Source of the DNA: Sphingobacterium sp. B16(2022)
GTDB lineage: Bacteria; Bacteroidota; Bacteroidia; Sphingobacteriales; Sphingobacteriaceae
Reading direction: 5' to 3'
Length of the DNA: 64,000 nucleotides
NCBI RefSeq assembly: GCF_012030425.1
Contig: NZ_JAAUVN010000002.1
Location: 1 to 64,000, forward strand
Shown: positions 42,778 through 52,120 of the stretch, one piece after another
Numbering within the stretch: position 1 is the first letter of the stretch
Layout of the letters: each line of letters starts with the position of its first letter
The notes under the pieces: model-generated
What the model saw: the letters and a program-made list of their open reading frames with translations, nothing else
Database searches by the model: none
Told to the model about the DNA's origin: nothing
Position numbers and translations under genes: made by a program

Positions 42778-44352
42778 ATGATAGAGGTAAGACCAGATGA
42801 GGTTTCGGCAGTTTTAAGAGAACAATTGTCGGGCTTTAAATCAGAAGCCGAACTAGAGGAAGTTGGTACCGTACTTAGTATTGGTGACGGTATTGCTCGT
42901 ATTTACGGCTTAACTAAAGTTCAGTCCGGTGAATTGGTTGAATTTGATAACGGATTACAAGGTATCGTATTAAACTTAGAAGAAGACAACGTTGGTGTTG
43001 TACTTTTAGGTCCTTCAGACATCGTGAAAGAAGGTGATACTATTAAACGTACTAATCGTATTGCATCTATTAAAGTAGGTGAAGGTATGTGCGGACGTGT
43101 TGTAAATACATTAGGTCAGCCAATCGATGGTAAAGGACCTATTACAGGTGAGACATACGAAATGCCAATCGAGCGTAAAGCTCCAGGTGTATTGTTCCGT
43201 CAGCCAGTAACGGAGCCATTACAAACAGGTATCAAAGCGATCGATGCAATGATTCCAGTAGGTCGTGGACAGCGTGAGCTAGTAATCGGTGACCGTCAGA
43301 CAGGTAAGACTGCAGTATGTATCGATACAATCTTAAACCAAAAGGAATTTTATGATGCTGGTCAACCAGTATTCTGTATTTATGTTGCTATTGGTCAAAA
43401 GAACTCTACAGTTGCGAATATCGTTCGTACTTTAGAGGAACGTGGTGCTATGGCTTATACAGTTGTTGTTGCGGCTTCTGCTGCTGATCCAGCTCCATTA
43501 CAGTTTTACGCGCCAATGGCGGGTGCTGCTATCGGAGAATTCTTCCGTGATACAGGTCGTCCAGCATTGATCGTATATGATGATTTATCAAAACAAGCGG
43601 TAGCTTACCGTGAGGTTTCTTTATTATTGAAAAGACCTCCGGGACGTGAAGCATACCCAGGTGACGTTTTCTACTTACATAGCCGTTTATTAGAAAGAGC
43701 TGCGAAAATCAATGCTTCTGATGAGATTGCTAGAAATATGAATGATCTTCCTGAGTCTATCAAACACTTGGTAAAAGGTGGTGGTTCATTGACTGCTCTT
43801 CCAATTATTGAGACTCAAGCGGGTGACGTTTCTGCTTATATTCCTACAAACGTAATTTCAATTACTGATGGTCAGATTTTCTTGGAGTCTAACTTGTTTA
43901 ACGCAGGTATCCGTCCAGCGATCAACGTAGGTATTTCTGTATCTCGTGTAGGGGGTAATGCTCAGATTAAGCCGATGAAGAAGGTAGCTGGTACATTGAA
44001 ATTAGATCAGGCACAATACCGTGAGCTAGAAGCTTTCGCGAAATTTGGTTCTGATTTAGATGCAGCAACTAAAGGAGTTTTAGATAAAGGTATCCGTAAC
44101 GTTGAGATTTTGAAACAAGCTCAATACTCTCCGGTTTCTGTGGAAAAACAAGTAGCAATTATTTATGCAGGTACTAAAGGTTTATTCCGTTCAGTTCCAG
44201 TAAATAAAGTGAGAGAATTTGAAGAAGAATACTTAACGTTGTTAGAGCAACGTCATCCAGAAGTTTTAAATGCTTTTAAAGCAGGTAAATTCTCAGATGA
44301 GTTAACTTCAGTATTAGAAACAGTAGCTAAAGATTTAGCATCAAAATATTAA
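42778..44352 (+). CDS. atpA: ATP synthase subunit alpha
   Basis: A 524-aa F1 regulatory/structural subunit. Walker A 'GDRQTGKT' is at 171-178; '[20 protein letters not shown]' and '[20 protein letters not shown]' are the hallmark alpha-subunit blocks, and '[20 protein letters not shown]' contains the catalytic-site Arg region. Full length. The 79-bp spacer to atpG contains a short inverted/direct repeat. Confidence 0.97.
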   Translation: MIEVRPDEVSAVLREQLSGFKSEAELEEVGTVLSIGDGIARIYGLTKVQSGELVEFDNGLQGIVLNLEEDNVGVVLLGPSDIVKEGDTIKRTNRIASIKVGEGMCGRVVNTLGQPIDGKGPITGETYEMPIERKAPGVLFRQPVTEPLQTGIKAIDAMIPVGRGQRELVIGDRQTGKTAVCIDTILNQKEFYDAGQPVFCIYVAIGQKNSTVANIVRTLEERGAMAYTVVVAASAADPAPLQFYAPMAGAAIGEFFRDTGRPALIVYDDLSKQAVAYREVSLLLKRPPGREAYPGDVFYLHSRLLERAAKINASDEIARNMNDLPESIKHLVKGGGSLTALPIIETQAGDVSAYIPTNVISITDGQIFLESNLFNAGIRPAINVGISVSRVGGNAQIKPMKKVAGTLKLDQAQYRELEAFAKFGSDLDAATKGVLDKGIRNVEILKQAQYSPVSVEKQVAIIYAGTKGLFRSVPVNKVREFEEEYLTLLEQRHPEVLNAFKAGKFSDELTSVLETVAKDLASKY

Positions 44353-44360
44353 TTAGATAT

Positions 44361-44422
44361 GAGTATAGAGTATTGAGTATAGCGAGTTATACTCAATACA
44401 CAGTACTCAATACTCAAATCTC
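44361..44422. repeat. Imperfect inverted and direct repeats in the atpA-atpG spacer
   Basis: TATTGAGTATA (44371-44381) and TATACTCAATA (44388-44398) form an 11-bp hairpin with a 6-nt loop; further copies of the unit follow as TACTCAATACTC (44404-44415) and ACTCAAATCTC. It occupies most of the intergenic space inside the operon and has no T-run. Degenerate repeats of this type may be dispersed in the genome. Confidence 0.7.
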
Positions 44423-44431
44423 AAATTAAAT

Positions 44432-45325
44432 ATGGCAAATTTAAAAGAAGTAAGAATCCGTATCGCATCGGTAACATCAACACAGCAGATTACTAAAGCG
44501 ATGAAAATGGTATCTGCAGCGAAACTAAAACGCGCTACTAATGCAATTGTTCAATTGCGTCCGTATGCGAATAAACTTCGTGAAATTTTGGCAGATGTAT
44601 CTGCAAGTGTAGAAGGGAGTAATTCTCCTTATACGGTAGATCGTGAACCAAATAAAGTGTTGATTATTGTTGTTTCTTCTAATAGAGGTTTGGCTGGTGC
44701 TTTTAATGCGAATGCAATCAAAACTGCAAATAATTTAGTTGCTGAAAAGTATGCTGATCAATTACGTAAAGGTGATGTAAGTATCATTACTGTAGGTAAG
44801 AAAGGATATGATTTCTATGCTAAAAAGCCTGCTTATAATATTATTGCCAATCATAGTGATTTATTCGGTGCTTTAAATTTTGAGAATACTTCAAAAATCA
44901 CTGAATTTGTAATGGAACAATTCAAAGAAGGTAACTTTGACCGTGTAGAAGTGGTGTATAACCAATTCAGAAATGCAGCGGTACAAATCTTGACTTCGGA
45001 ACAAATTTTACCATTACTTCCTACGGAAGATACCCTTTCGACTAAGGAAAAAACTGCTGAGGTTGATTATATTATCGAACCTTCGAAAGAGAAGATCATT
45101 GAGGAATTAATTCCTAAAGCTATTAAAATTTCATTGTATAAGGCTATTTTGGATTCTCATGCTTCTGAGCATGGTGCCCGTATGACTGCAATGGACAAAG
45201 CAACTGATAATGCTGGAGATTTGTTAAAAGCATTAAAGCTTTCGTACAACCAAGCACGTCAAGCTGCTATTACAACAGAATTAACAGAGATTGTTTCTGG
45301 TGCAGCGGCATTATCAAACGGATAA
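44432..45325 (+). CDS. atpG: ATP synthase subunit gamma
   Basis: A 297-aa central-stalk subunit. 'MANLKEVRIRIASVTSTQQI' with 'TKAMKMVSAAKLKRA' is the conserved N-terminal coiled-coil helix, 'VSSNRGLAGAFNANAIK' the Rossmann-like segment and 'EHGARMTAMDKATDNAGDLL' the C-terminal helix. It ends the operon; atpD and atpC (beta, epsilon) do not follow. Confidence 0.96.
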   Translation: MANLKEVRIRIASVTSTQQITKAMKMVSAAKLKRATNAIVQLRPYANKLREILADVSASVEGSNSPYTVDREPNKVLIIVVSSNRGLAGAFNANAIKTANNLVAEKYADQLRKGDVSIITVGKKGYDFYAKKPAYNIIANHSDLFGALNFENTSKITEFVMEQFKEGNFDRVEVVYNQFRNAAVQILTSEQILPLLPTEDTLSTKEKTAEVDYIIEPSKEKIIEELIPKAIKISLYKAILDSHASEHGARMTAMDKATDNAGDLLKALKLSYNQARQAAITTELTEIVSGAAALSNG

Positions 45326-45346
45326 TTAAGAGTAATATCAATATAG

Positions 45347-45380
45347 AAAAAGGCGGTGAATTTATTTTCATCGCCTTTTT
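45347..45380. terminator. Terminator of the atp operon (bidirectional)
   Basis: Hairpin AAAAAGGCGGTGAA / TTCATCGCCTTTTT (one G-T pair, 6-nt loop), 21 bp after atpG and 6 bp from the stop of the convergent GDYXXLXY gene. Confidence 0.87.
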
Positions 45381-45386
45381 TATGCT

Positions 45387-45875
45387 TTACCTGATCATTT
45401 TTTCCCGCTCGTCATAAAGCCCGACTAACAAACTATTTCCTTTATTATCTACTCTGATCCCTCCGAACTTTGCTTGTTCATATTTTGTGGCATGCCCTTC
45501 TTGAAAAAAGAAGGATTCGGCACCAATATTTAAACTATGTCTATTAGACATAGTGTATTTGATTAAGAGTTCGTCTTTCTTTAACGGTGTCGTATTGTTT
45601 TGCAAGCGAACCCCACTTGCTATACCTTTAGTATTTAATTTGACAACAACGTATCCACGTGGAGGCACTTCTGAAGGCGTTATACTGTCTGCTATACTAT
45701 ATCTTAAGCGCATGTAATCGCCTTGCATAAGTGATCTCGGATCGACAGGTGCTAACTCTAAAAGAATCAGTTTACCCTCTTTTAGAATTTTTTCCTTCTG
45801 CAGGATCGTAAAAGTGAAATAAGCAATGATGGCCAATAAGTTCACTGCAATGATCCAGTTTTTATATTTTTTCAT
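45387..45875 (-). CDS. GDYXXLXY-domain membrane protein
   Basis: A 162-aa protein with one N-terminal membrane helix ('NWIIAVNLLAIIAYFTFTIL') and a beta-rich extracytoplasmic domain containing 'MQGDYMRLRYSIAD', the GDYxxLxY motif that names the family. It overlaps the DUF4401 gene by 14 bp and is the last of three translationally coupled genes. The function of this family is unknown. Confidence 0.85.
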   Translation of the reverse strand: MKKYKNWIIAVNLLAIIAYFTFTILQKEKILKEGKLILLELAPVDPRSLMQGDYMRLRYSIADSITPSEVPPRGYVVVKLNTKGIASGVRLQNNTTPLKKDELLIKYTMSNRHSLNIGAESFFFQEGHATKYEQAKFGGIRVDNKGNSLLVGLYDEREKMIR

Positions 45876-46953
45876 TGTTGATTTTGTTTGAATTTATAAC
45901 AAAGTAAATGGCTAAAAATAACAGTCCGGAAATAACTAAAATCAATGACTTTATCAATAATGAAAAGGTTAGATTATAGTAAAAATGCCATAAGGAAAGG
46001 AGTAGGGAAATAAGACCAATTGATAGACCCATCCTATATTGATAATTAAAACAAGTTAAGATGAGTAGTATTGAACATGCGATACCAGGATTAATAACTG
46101 TTGAACCTAGCATCAGTATGAGAAGCGCATATGTAGGAAAAAGTACTTTGGATGTTGTGATCTTAAATTTACTTGTGATTTTATAAACCACCCATAAAAT
46201 TGCAAATGCATATAGTACCGATAATATATATAATGCGAATGAGTTGTTATTTACTTGCTCATTGTAAGTCTCATAATGTGATAGTATAATGAATGCTGTC
46301 GTGGCTACTGTTGCAAGAATAAGCCCTAAGCGCAATGGATTATAGATTGTACTGATTAAATTTCGTTTGGATAGTACAGCTGCTTCATGTGATAAAAAAT
46401 AGATCAATGCAATTATGAGAATAGCATTGATCAGTGTAATGAATAATATATTTTGATAATTGTGATTGATTAAAGCTATTATGGAATAAATAATGCCAAG
46501 TATATTTAACAGGGATAACAGGTGGCGTTGTACAATTAATAGTGTACATAAGCTGATGATAAAACAGAGTATAAATATGTAATTTAAATCATGGATATCG
46601 AAACCATATATGAGCATCCATCCTCCTGCAATATAAAATGCAATACTTGCGGTATCAATGATAATGGCATTATATTTTTTAATGCAATATAGAGAAAGAA
46701 CAAGAAAGATGGATCCACAAATGATTAAATTCAACTTGTCGTTTAAGATGTTTAGTAAAAATAAAGCTCCTAAAAAACTTAAAACACTTAATATAACTCC
46801 AAGTATGGATAATATTTTTATAGTCAGATTTGATCTGTTTTCCTCCAAATGTTGATACGCCGTTAGTGTATCATTTATATTGATCTGAAAATTGGGCTCG
46901 TTGCCTTTCCTCAATAGTTCTATTTTGTTTAGTATTTCTTGTTTATTTTTCAT
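45862..46953 (-). CDS. DUF4401-type multispanning membrane protein
   Basis: A 363-aa protein with a short cytosolic N terminus and about ten to eleven hydrophobic helices from residue 43 on ('ILSILGVILSVLSFLGALFL', 'TASIAFYIAGGWMLIYGFDI'). The size, topology and position between DUF2157 and GDYXXLXY genes fit DUF4401; the sequence alone gives no catalytic motif. Overlaps both neighbours (11 and 14 bp). Function unknown. Confidence 0.75.
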   Translation of the reverse strand: MKNKQEILNKIELLRKGNEPNFQININDTLTAYQHLEENRSNLTIKILSILGVILSVLSFLGALFLLNILNDKLNLIICGSIFLVLSLYCIKKYNAIIIDTASIAFYIAGGWMLIYGFDIHDLNYIFILCFIISLCTLLIVQRHLLSLLNILGIIYSIIALINHNYQNILFITLINAILIIALIYFLSHEAAVLSKRNLISTIYNPLRLGLILATVATTAFIILSHYETYNEQVNNNSFALYILSVLYAFAILWVVYKITSKFKITTSKVLFPTYALLILMLGSTVINPGIACSILLILTCFNYQYRMGLSIGLISLLLSLWHFYYNLTFSLLIKSLILVISGLLFLAIYFVINSNKINNEKI

Positions 46954-47896
46954 TGGTCCATTTTCTTTGAATATTTAACAATAATTTAATAATGGCTGTT
47001 ACCATTATTATTACAAAAAGACTGATGATGATCAAGACAAATTCATCTTCAAAGATTCTAATAAGCAGACAATTAGTGATAATTAAAATACTGAAAGCTA
47101 TGGTTCCAATGAAAAATGTACTTTTTGTCTGTAAGGCATAATAGATGTAGTAAGAGTAGCATGCTAGCGTACCAAAAATTAATAATAATCCGTTTAGGAG
47201 TCTTGAGTCAAATATGAGGTAACACAAACCGATTGTTGCAATTGAGGTTACAATAAGAGTAAACGTATTTCTAAACCATAGTGGTATCTGTATTTTCCGA
47301 TAATGATTTAGAGATAATAAGGCCGTTAACGCACTACCGTTGATAAAGAATAGTAGCGTGGACATACTAACGGGGTCAAAACTATTTAGAACTTGATCGT
47401 TGAAAAGGAAAATGGTTGTGTTAATAAGAATTATATGGAGAAGGAAAAGTGGATAAAATCGTGTTGCGATTACCCAAATCGTGATAAATATCGTCCAGGC
47501 AAGAAAAAAGTCATAGGCATTAGCTCCTGTTTGGTATATTTGTCCAAATACCGCAAATAATACACCGACTAACATGGAAGCAGCGGTCAATAATGTATTT
47601 CTATATACTTCATTTATTTTTAATATAAGTGCACAAAGTACAGTTGCAACCAATAGAAGAAGTATAATTCCGATTTTAATGAATTTGTTTAAATCTGCCC
47701 AATTGAATGCAAAGAAAAATATAATACCAGATACAACAAATCCAATTCCTAATACAAGTAAGAATAAATCTAAGAATCGCTTCCAGTCTTTGGTATTTAC
47801 ATAGACATTTTCTTCTAAAAGATTTTCTATCTGCTCTCTTGAAAGATTACTATGCTTACTTGCAATCGATATGTCTTCACGATTTAGTTTTTCCAT
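46943..47896 (-). CDS. DUF2157-type membrane protein
   Basis: A 317-aa protein. The cytosolic N terminus (about 1-37, 'MEKLNREDISIASKHSNLSR') resembles the short helical leader of DUF2157, followed by about nine to ten membrane helices ('LDLFLLVLGIGFVVSGIIFF', 'SMLVGVLFAVFGQIYQTGAN'). 'FGQIYQTGANAYDFFLAW' is a conserved DUF2157 block. The frame is open from 48007, but that extension runs into the 23-bp inverted repeat; ATG 47896 gives the family N terminus. First gene of the trio; function unknown. Confidence 0.8.
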   Translation of the reverse strand: MEKLNREDISIASKHSNLSREQIENLLEENVYVNTKDWKRFLDLFLLVLGIGFVVSGIIFFFAFNWADLNKFIKIGIILLLLVATVLCALILKINEVYRNTLLTAASMLVGVLFAVFGQIYQTGANAYDFFLAWTIFITIWVIATRFYPLFLLHIILINTTIFLFNDQVLNSFDPVSMSTLLFFINGSALTALLSLNHYRKIQIPLWFRNTFTLIVTSIATIGLCYLIFDSRLLNGLLLIFGTLACYSYYIYYALQTKSTFFIGTIAFSILIITNCLLIRIFEDEFVLIIISLFVIIMVTAIIKLLLNIQRKWTNEK

Positions 47897-47995
47897 TACT
47901 AAATCTAACGAAAAATTGTGGTAATTTTCTGAAATAGAATGGATCTGAAAAAGATTGAAGGTGAGAGAGGCTTCGGAATCTGATACTCTATATGA

Positions 47996-48046
47996 TGTTT
48001 TCCACATGAGTTATTAACACAATGTTAATAACTCATGTGGAAAACA
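47996..48046. repeat. Perfect 23-bp inverted repeat with 5-nt spacer
   Basis: The arms 47996-48018 and 48024-48046 are exact reverse complements around ACAAT. Each arm contains TTTTCCACA (47998-48006, and the complement at 48037-48045), which fits the DnaA-box consensus TTWTNCACA, next to GTTATTAAC-type sequence. No T-run follows on either strand, so a normal terminator is unlikely. AT-rich DNA (48070-48100) lies alongside. It separates the DUF2157 trio from fabH. Confidence 0.9.
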
Positions 48047-48109
48047 CAGTTTTAATTCGGAGGGCTAACAGTAAATTTTAATTTTTTAAAAAAAATTACG
48101 GTGTGTTTT

Positions 48110-49156
48110 CTACCAACGGATGAGGGCTGATCCCCATGTAAATCCTGCGCCAAAAGCAGCTAAACAAATAAGATCTCCTTCTTTAATTTTTCCAGCTTCC
48201 CATGCTTCACACAATGCAATTGGAACTGATGCCGCGGTTGTATTTCCATATTTTTGAATGTTATTAAATACTTGATCGTCATTTAGCTTCAATGTCTTCT
48301 GGATGAATTGCGAAATTCTAAGATTTGCTTGGTGGGGTACTAAGAGGGTAATATCTTGTGTTGTTAAATTATTTTTGGCTAATGCTTCTCCTATTACTTC
48401 TGGAAATTTTACCACTGCTTTTTTAAATACAGCCTGACCGTCCATGACTGGAAATGCTGTTCCATCTTCTAGCATTTCTGCTGTCATTAACATTCCGCCA
48501 AGCTCTTGTTCAGGCCATTTTGGTTTTTCATCTAACCATATGCCACCAGATGCACCAGGGTAATACATCGCTAACTTTTCAGCATCCGCACCGTCAGAAT
48601 GTAAATGTGTACTTAGAATACCTTTATCTACTTCAGTTGTAGGTTGAAGAACAACTGCTCCGGCGCCATCTCCAAAGATAACGGAGACACTTCTTCCGCG
48701 TGTTGAGTAATCTAGGGCAAAAGAATGTTTTTCAGAGCCAACGACAAGAATATTTTTATACATCCCCGTTTTGATAAATTGGTCAGCGACAGATAATGCA
48801 TAAATAAAACCTGAACATTGGTTTCTGATATCTAAAGCACCTACTTCTTTCATACCCATTTCCCGCTGTAGAAGTACGCCGCAACCAGGGAAATAGTAAT
48901 CAGGCGAAAGCGTTGCAAAAATAATAAAATCAATTTCTTCAGCTGTTGTATTAGCGCGTTCAATCGCTATTTTTGATGCTTCAACAGCCATAGTGGTAGT
49001 TGTTTCACCAATTCTATCCGCATAACGACGTTCTTTAATACCTGTTCTTTCCTGAATCCATTCATCGCTTGTATCCATGAAACGGGTTAAGTCTTGATTG
49101 GTGTAAACATTTTTTGGTACGTAGTATCCTATACCTGCAATTTTGGATTGAAACAT
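48110..49156 (-). CDS. fabH: 3-oxoacyl-ACP synthase III (FabH-type ketoacyl synthase)
   Basis: A 348-aa condensing enzyme starting fatty-acid synthesis from acyl-CoA and malonyl-ACP. The catalytic triad is seen: Cys114 in 'DIRNQCSGFIYAL', His275 in 'LLVPHQANLRI' and Asn305 in 'KYGNTTAASVPIA'. 'DTSDEWIQERTGIKERRYAD' is the FabH substrate-loop region. A paralogue with a different starter unit is possible, since Bacteroidetes often carry several FabH-like genes and no fab or rpmF-plsX genes are adjacent. Divergent from clpS. Confidence 0.9.
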   Translation of the reverse strand: MFQSKIAGIGYYVPKNVYTNQDLTRFMDTSDEWIQERTGIKERRYADRIGETTTTMAVEASKIAIERANTTAEEIDFIIFATLSPDYYFPGCGVLLQREMGMKEVGALDIRNQCSGFIYALSVADQFIKTGMYKNILVVGSEKHSFALDYSTRGRSVSVIFGDGAGAVVLQPTTEVDKGILSTHLHSDGADAEKLAMYYPGASGGIWLDEKPKWPEQELGGMLMTAEMLEDGTAFPVMDGQAVFKKAVVKFPEVIGEALAKNNLTTQDITLLVPHQANLRISQFIQKTLKLNDDQVFNNIQKYGNTTAASVPIALCEAWEAGKIKEGDLICLAAFGAGFTWGSALIRW

Positions 49157-49216
49157 ATGATTGTATTTATGTTAAGTTCAAATTAAGTAAAATTACGTAA
49201 TTTTTGAAAATTAAAG

Positions 49217-49224
49217 TACTTTTG
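49217..49224 (+). promoter_or_regulatory. Promoter -7 box (TACTTTTG) for clpS
   Basis: A TAnnTTTG match ending 4 nt before ATG 49229, predicting a leaderless clpS mRNA. Confidence 0.55.
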
Positions 49225-49228
49225 TAGT

Positions 49229-49510
49229 ATGAGTACAGAAACTGCACAAGAAACCTATTCCTTATCCGAAATTTTAGCTTCAGTTAAAGATTCCAACCGA
49301 CTGATTTTGTGGAATGACGATATCAATACTTTTGACCATGTTATTTTTTGTATGATGCATCATTTGCAATATTCGGAACCTGAGTCTGAAAGAATTGCTT
49401 TTAAAGTGCATAATGATGGTAAATGTGCAGTCTTGGAGGGATCTTTGACGGAGATGGAGGTCTATAGAAAAATTCTAAAAGCAGAAGGTCTTACTGTATC
49501 TGTCGAGTAG
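49229..49510 (+). CDS. clpS: ATP-dependent Clp protease adaptor ClpS
   Basis: A 93-aa adaptor that delivers N-degron substrates to ClpAP/ClpCP. 'LILWNDDINTFDHVIFCMMH' corresponds to the ClpS 'LYNDDYTPMEFVVxVL' block that forms the N-degron pocket, and 'ERIAFKVHNDGKCAVLEGSL' is the second conserved part. Small size is normal. No clpA or clpC neighbour. The start is ATG 49229, directly after a promoter box. Confidence 0.9.
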   Translation: MSTETAQETYSLSEILASVKDSNRLILWNDDINTFDHVIFCMMHHLQYSEPESERIAFKVHNDGKCAVLEGSLTEMEVYRKILKAEGLTVSVE

Positions 49511-49618
49511 ATTTTTTTTTCCGATATAGGTCATTTTATTGAGTAATAAAGTGGTTACGAGTCGTTTTAGTTCAACAAAAAAATACATTTTTGTAGTATT
49601 ACAGCTTATAACTTTATT

Positions 49619-52063
49619 ATGTTCTCTAAAAATCAGACCCATTTCTTTACTTTTCTTATTACGTTTTTATTCTTTCCGATAATTACTTTCGCTCAATCTG
49701 GTAAAATATCTGCTACTCTTATTGATGAAAAAACCGGATCTCCAGTCAATTTTGCTAGTGCATCATTACTGACGGGTAGTGCTCAAGCTTATTTAAAGGG
49801 TGCCCAATCTGATGAGAATGGCGTAGTCATTTTTCAAGATGTTCCAAATGGTACTTTTACGTTACGTGTTACTTATGTTGGCTATTCCGACTTCGTGAAA
49901 ACAAATATTGTCGTATCAAATTCTTCCAATCTTAATCTCGGTAAATTAGTTTTAAAACCTTCTGGTGAATTGCTTAGTGAAGTTGTAATTGAAGGAAGAG
50001 CACCGGCGATGCAGATTGGAATCGATCGTAAGATTTTTAATGTAGGAGAAAGTTTGGTGAGTGCAGGTGGTACAGCCACCGATTTATTAGCAAATGTACC
50101 AACTTTACAAGTCGATCAGGATGGGACGGTTAGTTTAAGAGGATCTAATGTTAAGATTTTGATTGATGGTAAAGAATCTGCAATGGCAGGTAATGATGTG
50201 ACGGCCTTATTACAGAGTTTACCAGCTAATTCAATTGATAAAGTCGAAATTATAACCAATCCTTCTTCCAAATATGACTCAGAAGGGCAGACAGGAATTG
50301 TAAATATTGTATTAAAAAAAAATATCCGTACGGGATTGAATGGTGCTGTTAATACATCCGCAGGTTCTTATGATAACTATATGGCTGGATTGACGCTTAA
50401 TTACAGAGATAAGAAGTTCAACTATTTTGGTAGTTATAATTTTAATCGCCGTAATATGGTTGGGAGCGGGAAGGTTGATAACACTTTTTTAGATAATAAC
50501 AGCCGTATCTATAATGAATCTGAGTCTTCCCGTAAAGGAAACGGACATAATATTAAGGCAGGAGTTGACTATAATATAACGGATCGTACTACTTTGGGGC
50601 TTTCTGGTAATATGAGTATCCGTAATAGTGATCGTTCTGAAGATTTGAATTACCAATATTCTAATCATCCTAAACTTTCGGGGACTAGTAATCGTAATTC
50701 ACGTCAATTTGAAGATGACTTTGCTTATGATTTAAATTTTGATTTTAGACATCAATTTAAGCGATCTGGAGAAGAGTTGACTGCGAATGCAAGTTATGGA
50801 AATGATAAAGAAGATGGAACAAATGATTTTTTACAGAACTTTAGTGGTCCCATACCTGCTGATGGTCGTAAAAATGTGACTTCTGAAAACGGAAAGGTGA
50901 TTAATCTACAAGCTGATTATGTATTGCCATTTTCTGAGACGAGTAAGTTTGAAGCTGGATATAGAACGCAGATTAGAAAATCTTTTGATACGCAGTTTTC
51001 TGAAATCTTAGTTGATAGCCTTGGGCTTTATTTCCCCGATTATAAGATCAGTAATGATTTTGATTTTACGAGTTCGGTTCATGCTTTATATGTCAATTAT
51101 CAGAATAAATTAAGTAAAAAAATTGGCTATCAATTGGGGTTACGTGGCGAGCAATTTGAATTAAAATCAACTTACTTTTCAAAAGATCCCGAAGCGCCAT
51201 TAGAAACTCCTGCAAATCAAAATTTCTTTCGTCTATATCCCACTGTATTTTTAACGTATGATTTAGATGATAGTGGTGATAAGTTACAGTTGAGTTATTC
51301 CCGAAGAGTGCAACGTGCTCGCGGATGGCAAATCAATCCATTTCCAGATGTGACTGATAATATGAACAGACGTCAGGGTAACCCTAATTTGAAACCAGAA
51401 GATGTGCATGCTTTTGAGTTGAGTTATGCGAAAACTTATGGTAAAGTTAATTTGGTCAGTTCAGCATATTTTAATCATACTAGTGAAGTGATTCAACCTT
51501 ACGTGTTCTTTGTAGATTCGAATAGTGTGACTTATAGTAAATGGGAGAATTTAACAAGCCGTACTTTATCTGGTTTTGAATTTATTGCCAAAGTCAATGC
51601 AACAAAAGATTTTGATTTTACATTCAATCTGAACTTGATAAATATCAATTATAAAGCTAATGAGCTGTACCAGTTGCCAATTAGGAAGGGATTTTCTTAT
51701 AATTCTAATTTAACCATGAATTATAGAATGACACCAACATTTTCTGCACAGGTTAGGGGTGAATATAATTCTTCTCGCGTAATGGCTCAAGGAAAGATGA
51801 ATGCGATGAAAGGTATAGATGTAGCTTTGAAAAAAGATGTTTTTAATAAGAAAGCTTCTGTTATGTTGAATGTACGTGACGTATTCAATTCTAGAAAAAT
51901 GGAAGGGTATACGGAAACGCCTCAGTTGATTTCTAATTTTGAAAGACGCTGGATGAAAAGAATGGTTACTTTGTCAGTTTCGTATCGATTCGGAGGTCAG
52001 GATTTAACAAAGTCTAAGAAAAGGGAGACTAATACAAATGAAATATCCGGAGAAGAATATTAA
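49619..52063 (+). CDS. TonB-dependent outer-membrane receptor (CarboxypepD-reg-like, OMP_b-brl_3 type)
   Basis: An 814-aa outer-membrane protein. Signal peptide ('FFTFLITFLFFPIITFAQS'), then a carboxypeptidase-regulatory-like Ig domain (about 28-110, 'DEKTGSPVNFASASLLTGSA'), a plug domain (about 140-225, 'ATDLLANVPTLQVDQDGTVS' and 'VEIITNPSSKYDSEGQTGIV') and a ~570-residue beta-barrel ('RRQGNPNLKPEDVHAFELSY'). This is the single-protein TonB receptor class, not SusC; no SusD partner follows. The substrate is unknown. It ends with a Lys/Glu-rich tail rather than an aromatic residue. Confidence 0.9.
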   Translation: MFSKNQTHFFTFLITFLFFPIITFAQSGKISATLIDEKTGSPVNFASASLLTGSAQAYLKGAQSDENGVVIFQDVPNGTFTLRVTYVGYSDFVKTNIVVSNSSNLNLGKLVLKPSGELLSEVVIEGRAPAMQIGIDRKIFNVGESLVSAGGTATDLLANVPTLQVDQDGTVSLRGSNVKILIDGKESAMAGNDVTALLQSLPANSIDKVEIITNPSSKYDSEGQTGIVNIVLKKNIRTGLNGAVNTSAGSYDNYMAGLTLNYRDKKFNYFGSYNFNRRNMVGSGKVDNTFLDNNSRIYNESESSRKGNGHNIKAGVDYNITDRTTLGLSGNMSIRNSDRSEDLNYQYSNHPKLSGTSNRNSRQFEDDFAYDLNFDFRHQFKRSGEELTANASYGNDKEDGTNDFLQNFSGPIPADGRKNVTSENGKVINLQADYVLPFSETSKFEAGYRTQIRKSFDTQFSEILVDSLGLYFPDYKISNDFDFTSSVHALYVNYQNKLSKKIGYQLGLRGEQFELKSTYFSKDPEAPLETPANQNFFRLYPTVFLTYDLDDSGDKLQLSYSRRVQRARGWQINPFPDVTDNMNRRQGNPNLKPEDVHAFELSYAKTYGKVNLVSSAYFNHTSEVIQPYVFFVDSNSVTYSKWENLTSRTLSGFEFIAKVNATKDFDFTFNLNLININYKANELYQLPIRKGFSYNSNLTMNYRMTPTFSAQVRGEYNSSRVMAQGKMNAMKGIDVALKKDVFNKKASVMLNVRDVFNSRKMEGYTETPQLISNFERRWMKRMVTLSVSYRFGGQDLTKSKKRETNTNEISGEEY

Positions 52064-52120
52064 GATATATTCTTGATTCCGATGATTTTTTTTTAAATTT
52101 AATCCATATAAATACTAGAT

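Noticed and set aside
48001..48046. Simple rho-independent terminator for fabH at the 23-bp inverted repeat
   Set aside because: No T-run follows on either strand and the hairpin is about 65 bp from the stop codon; another role is more likely.
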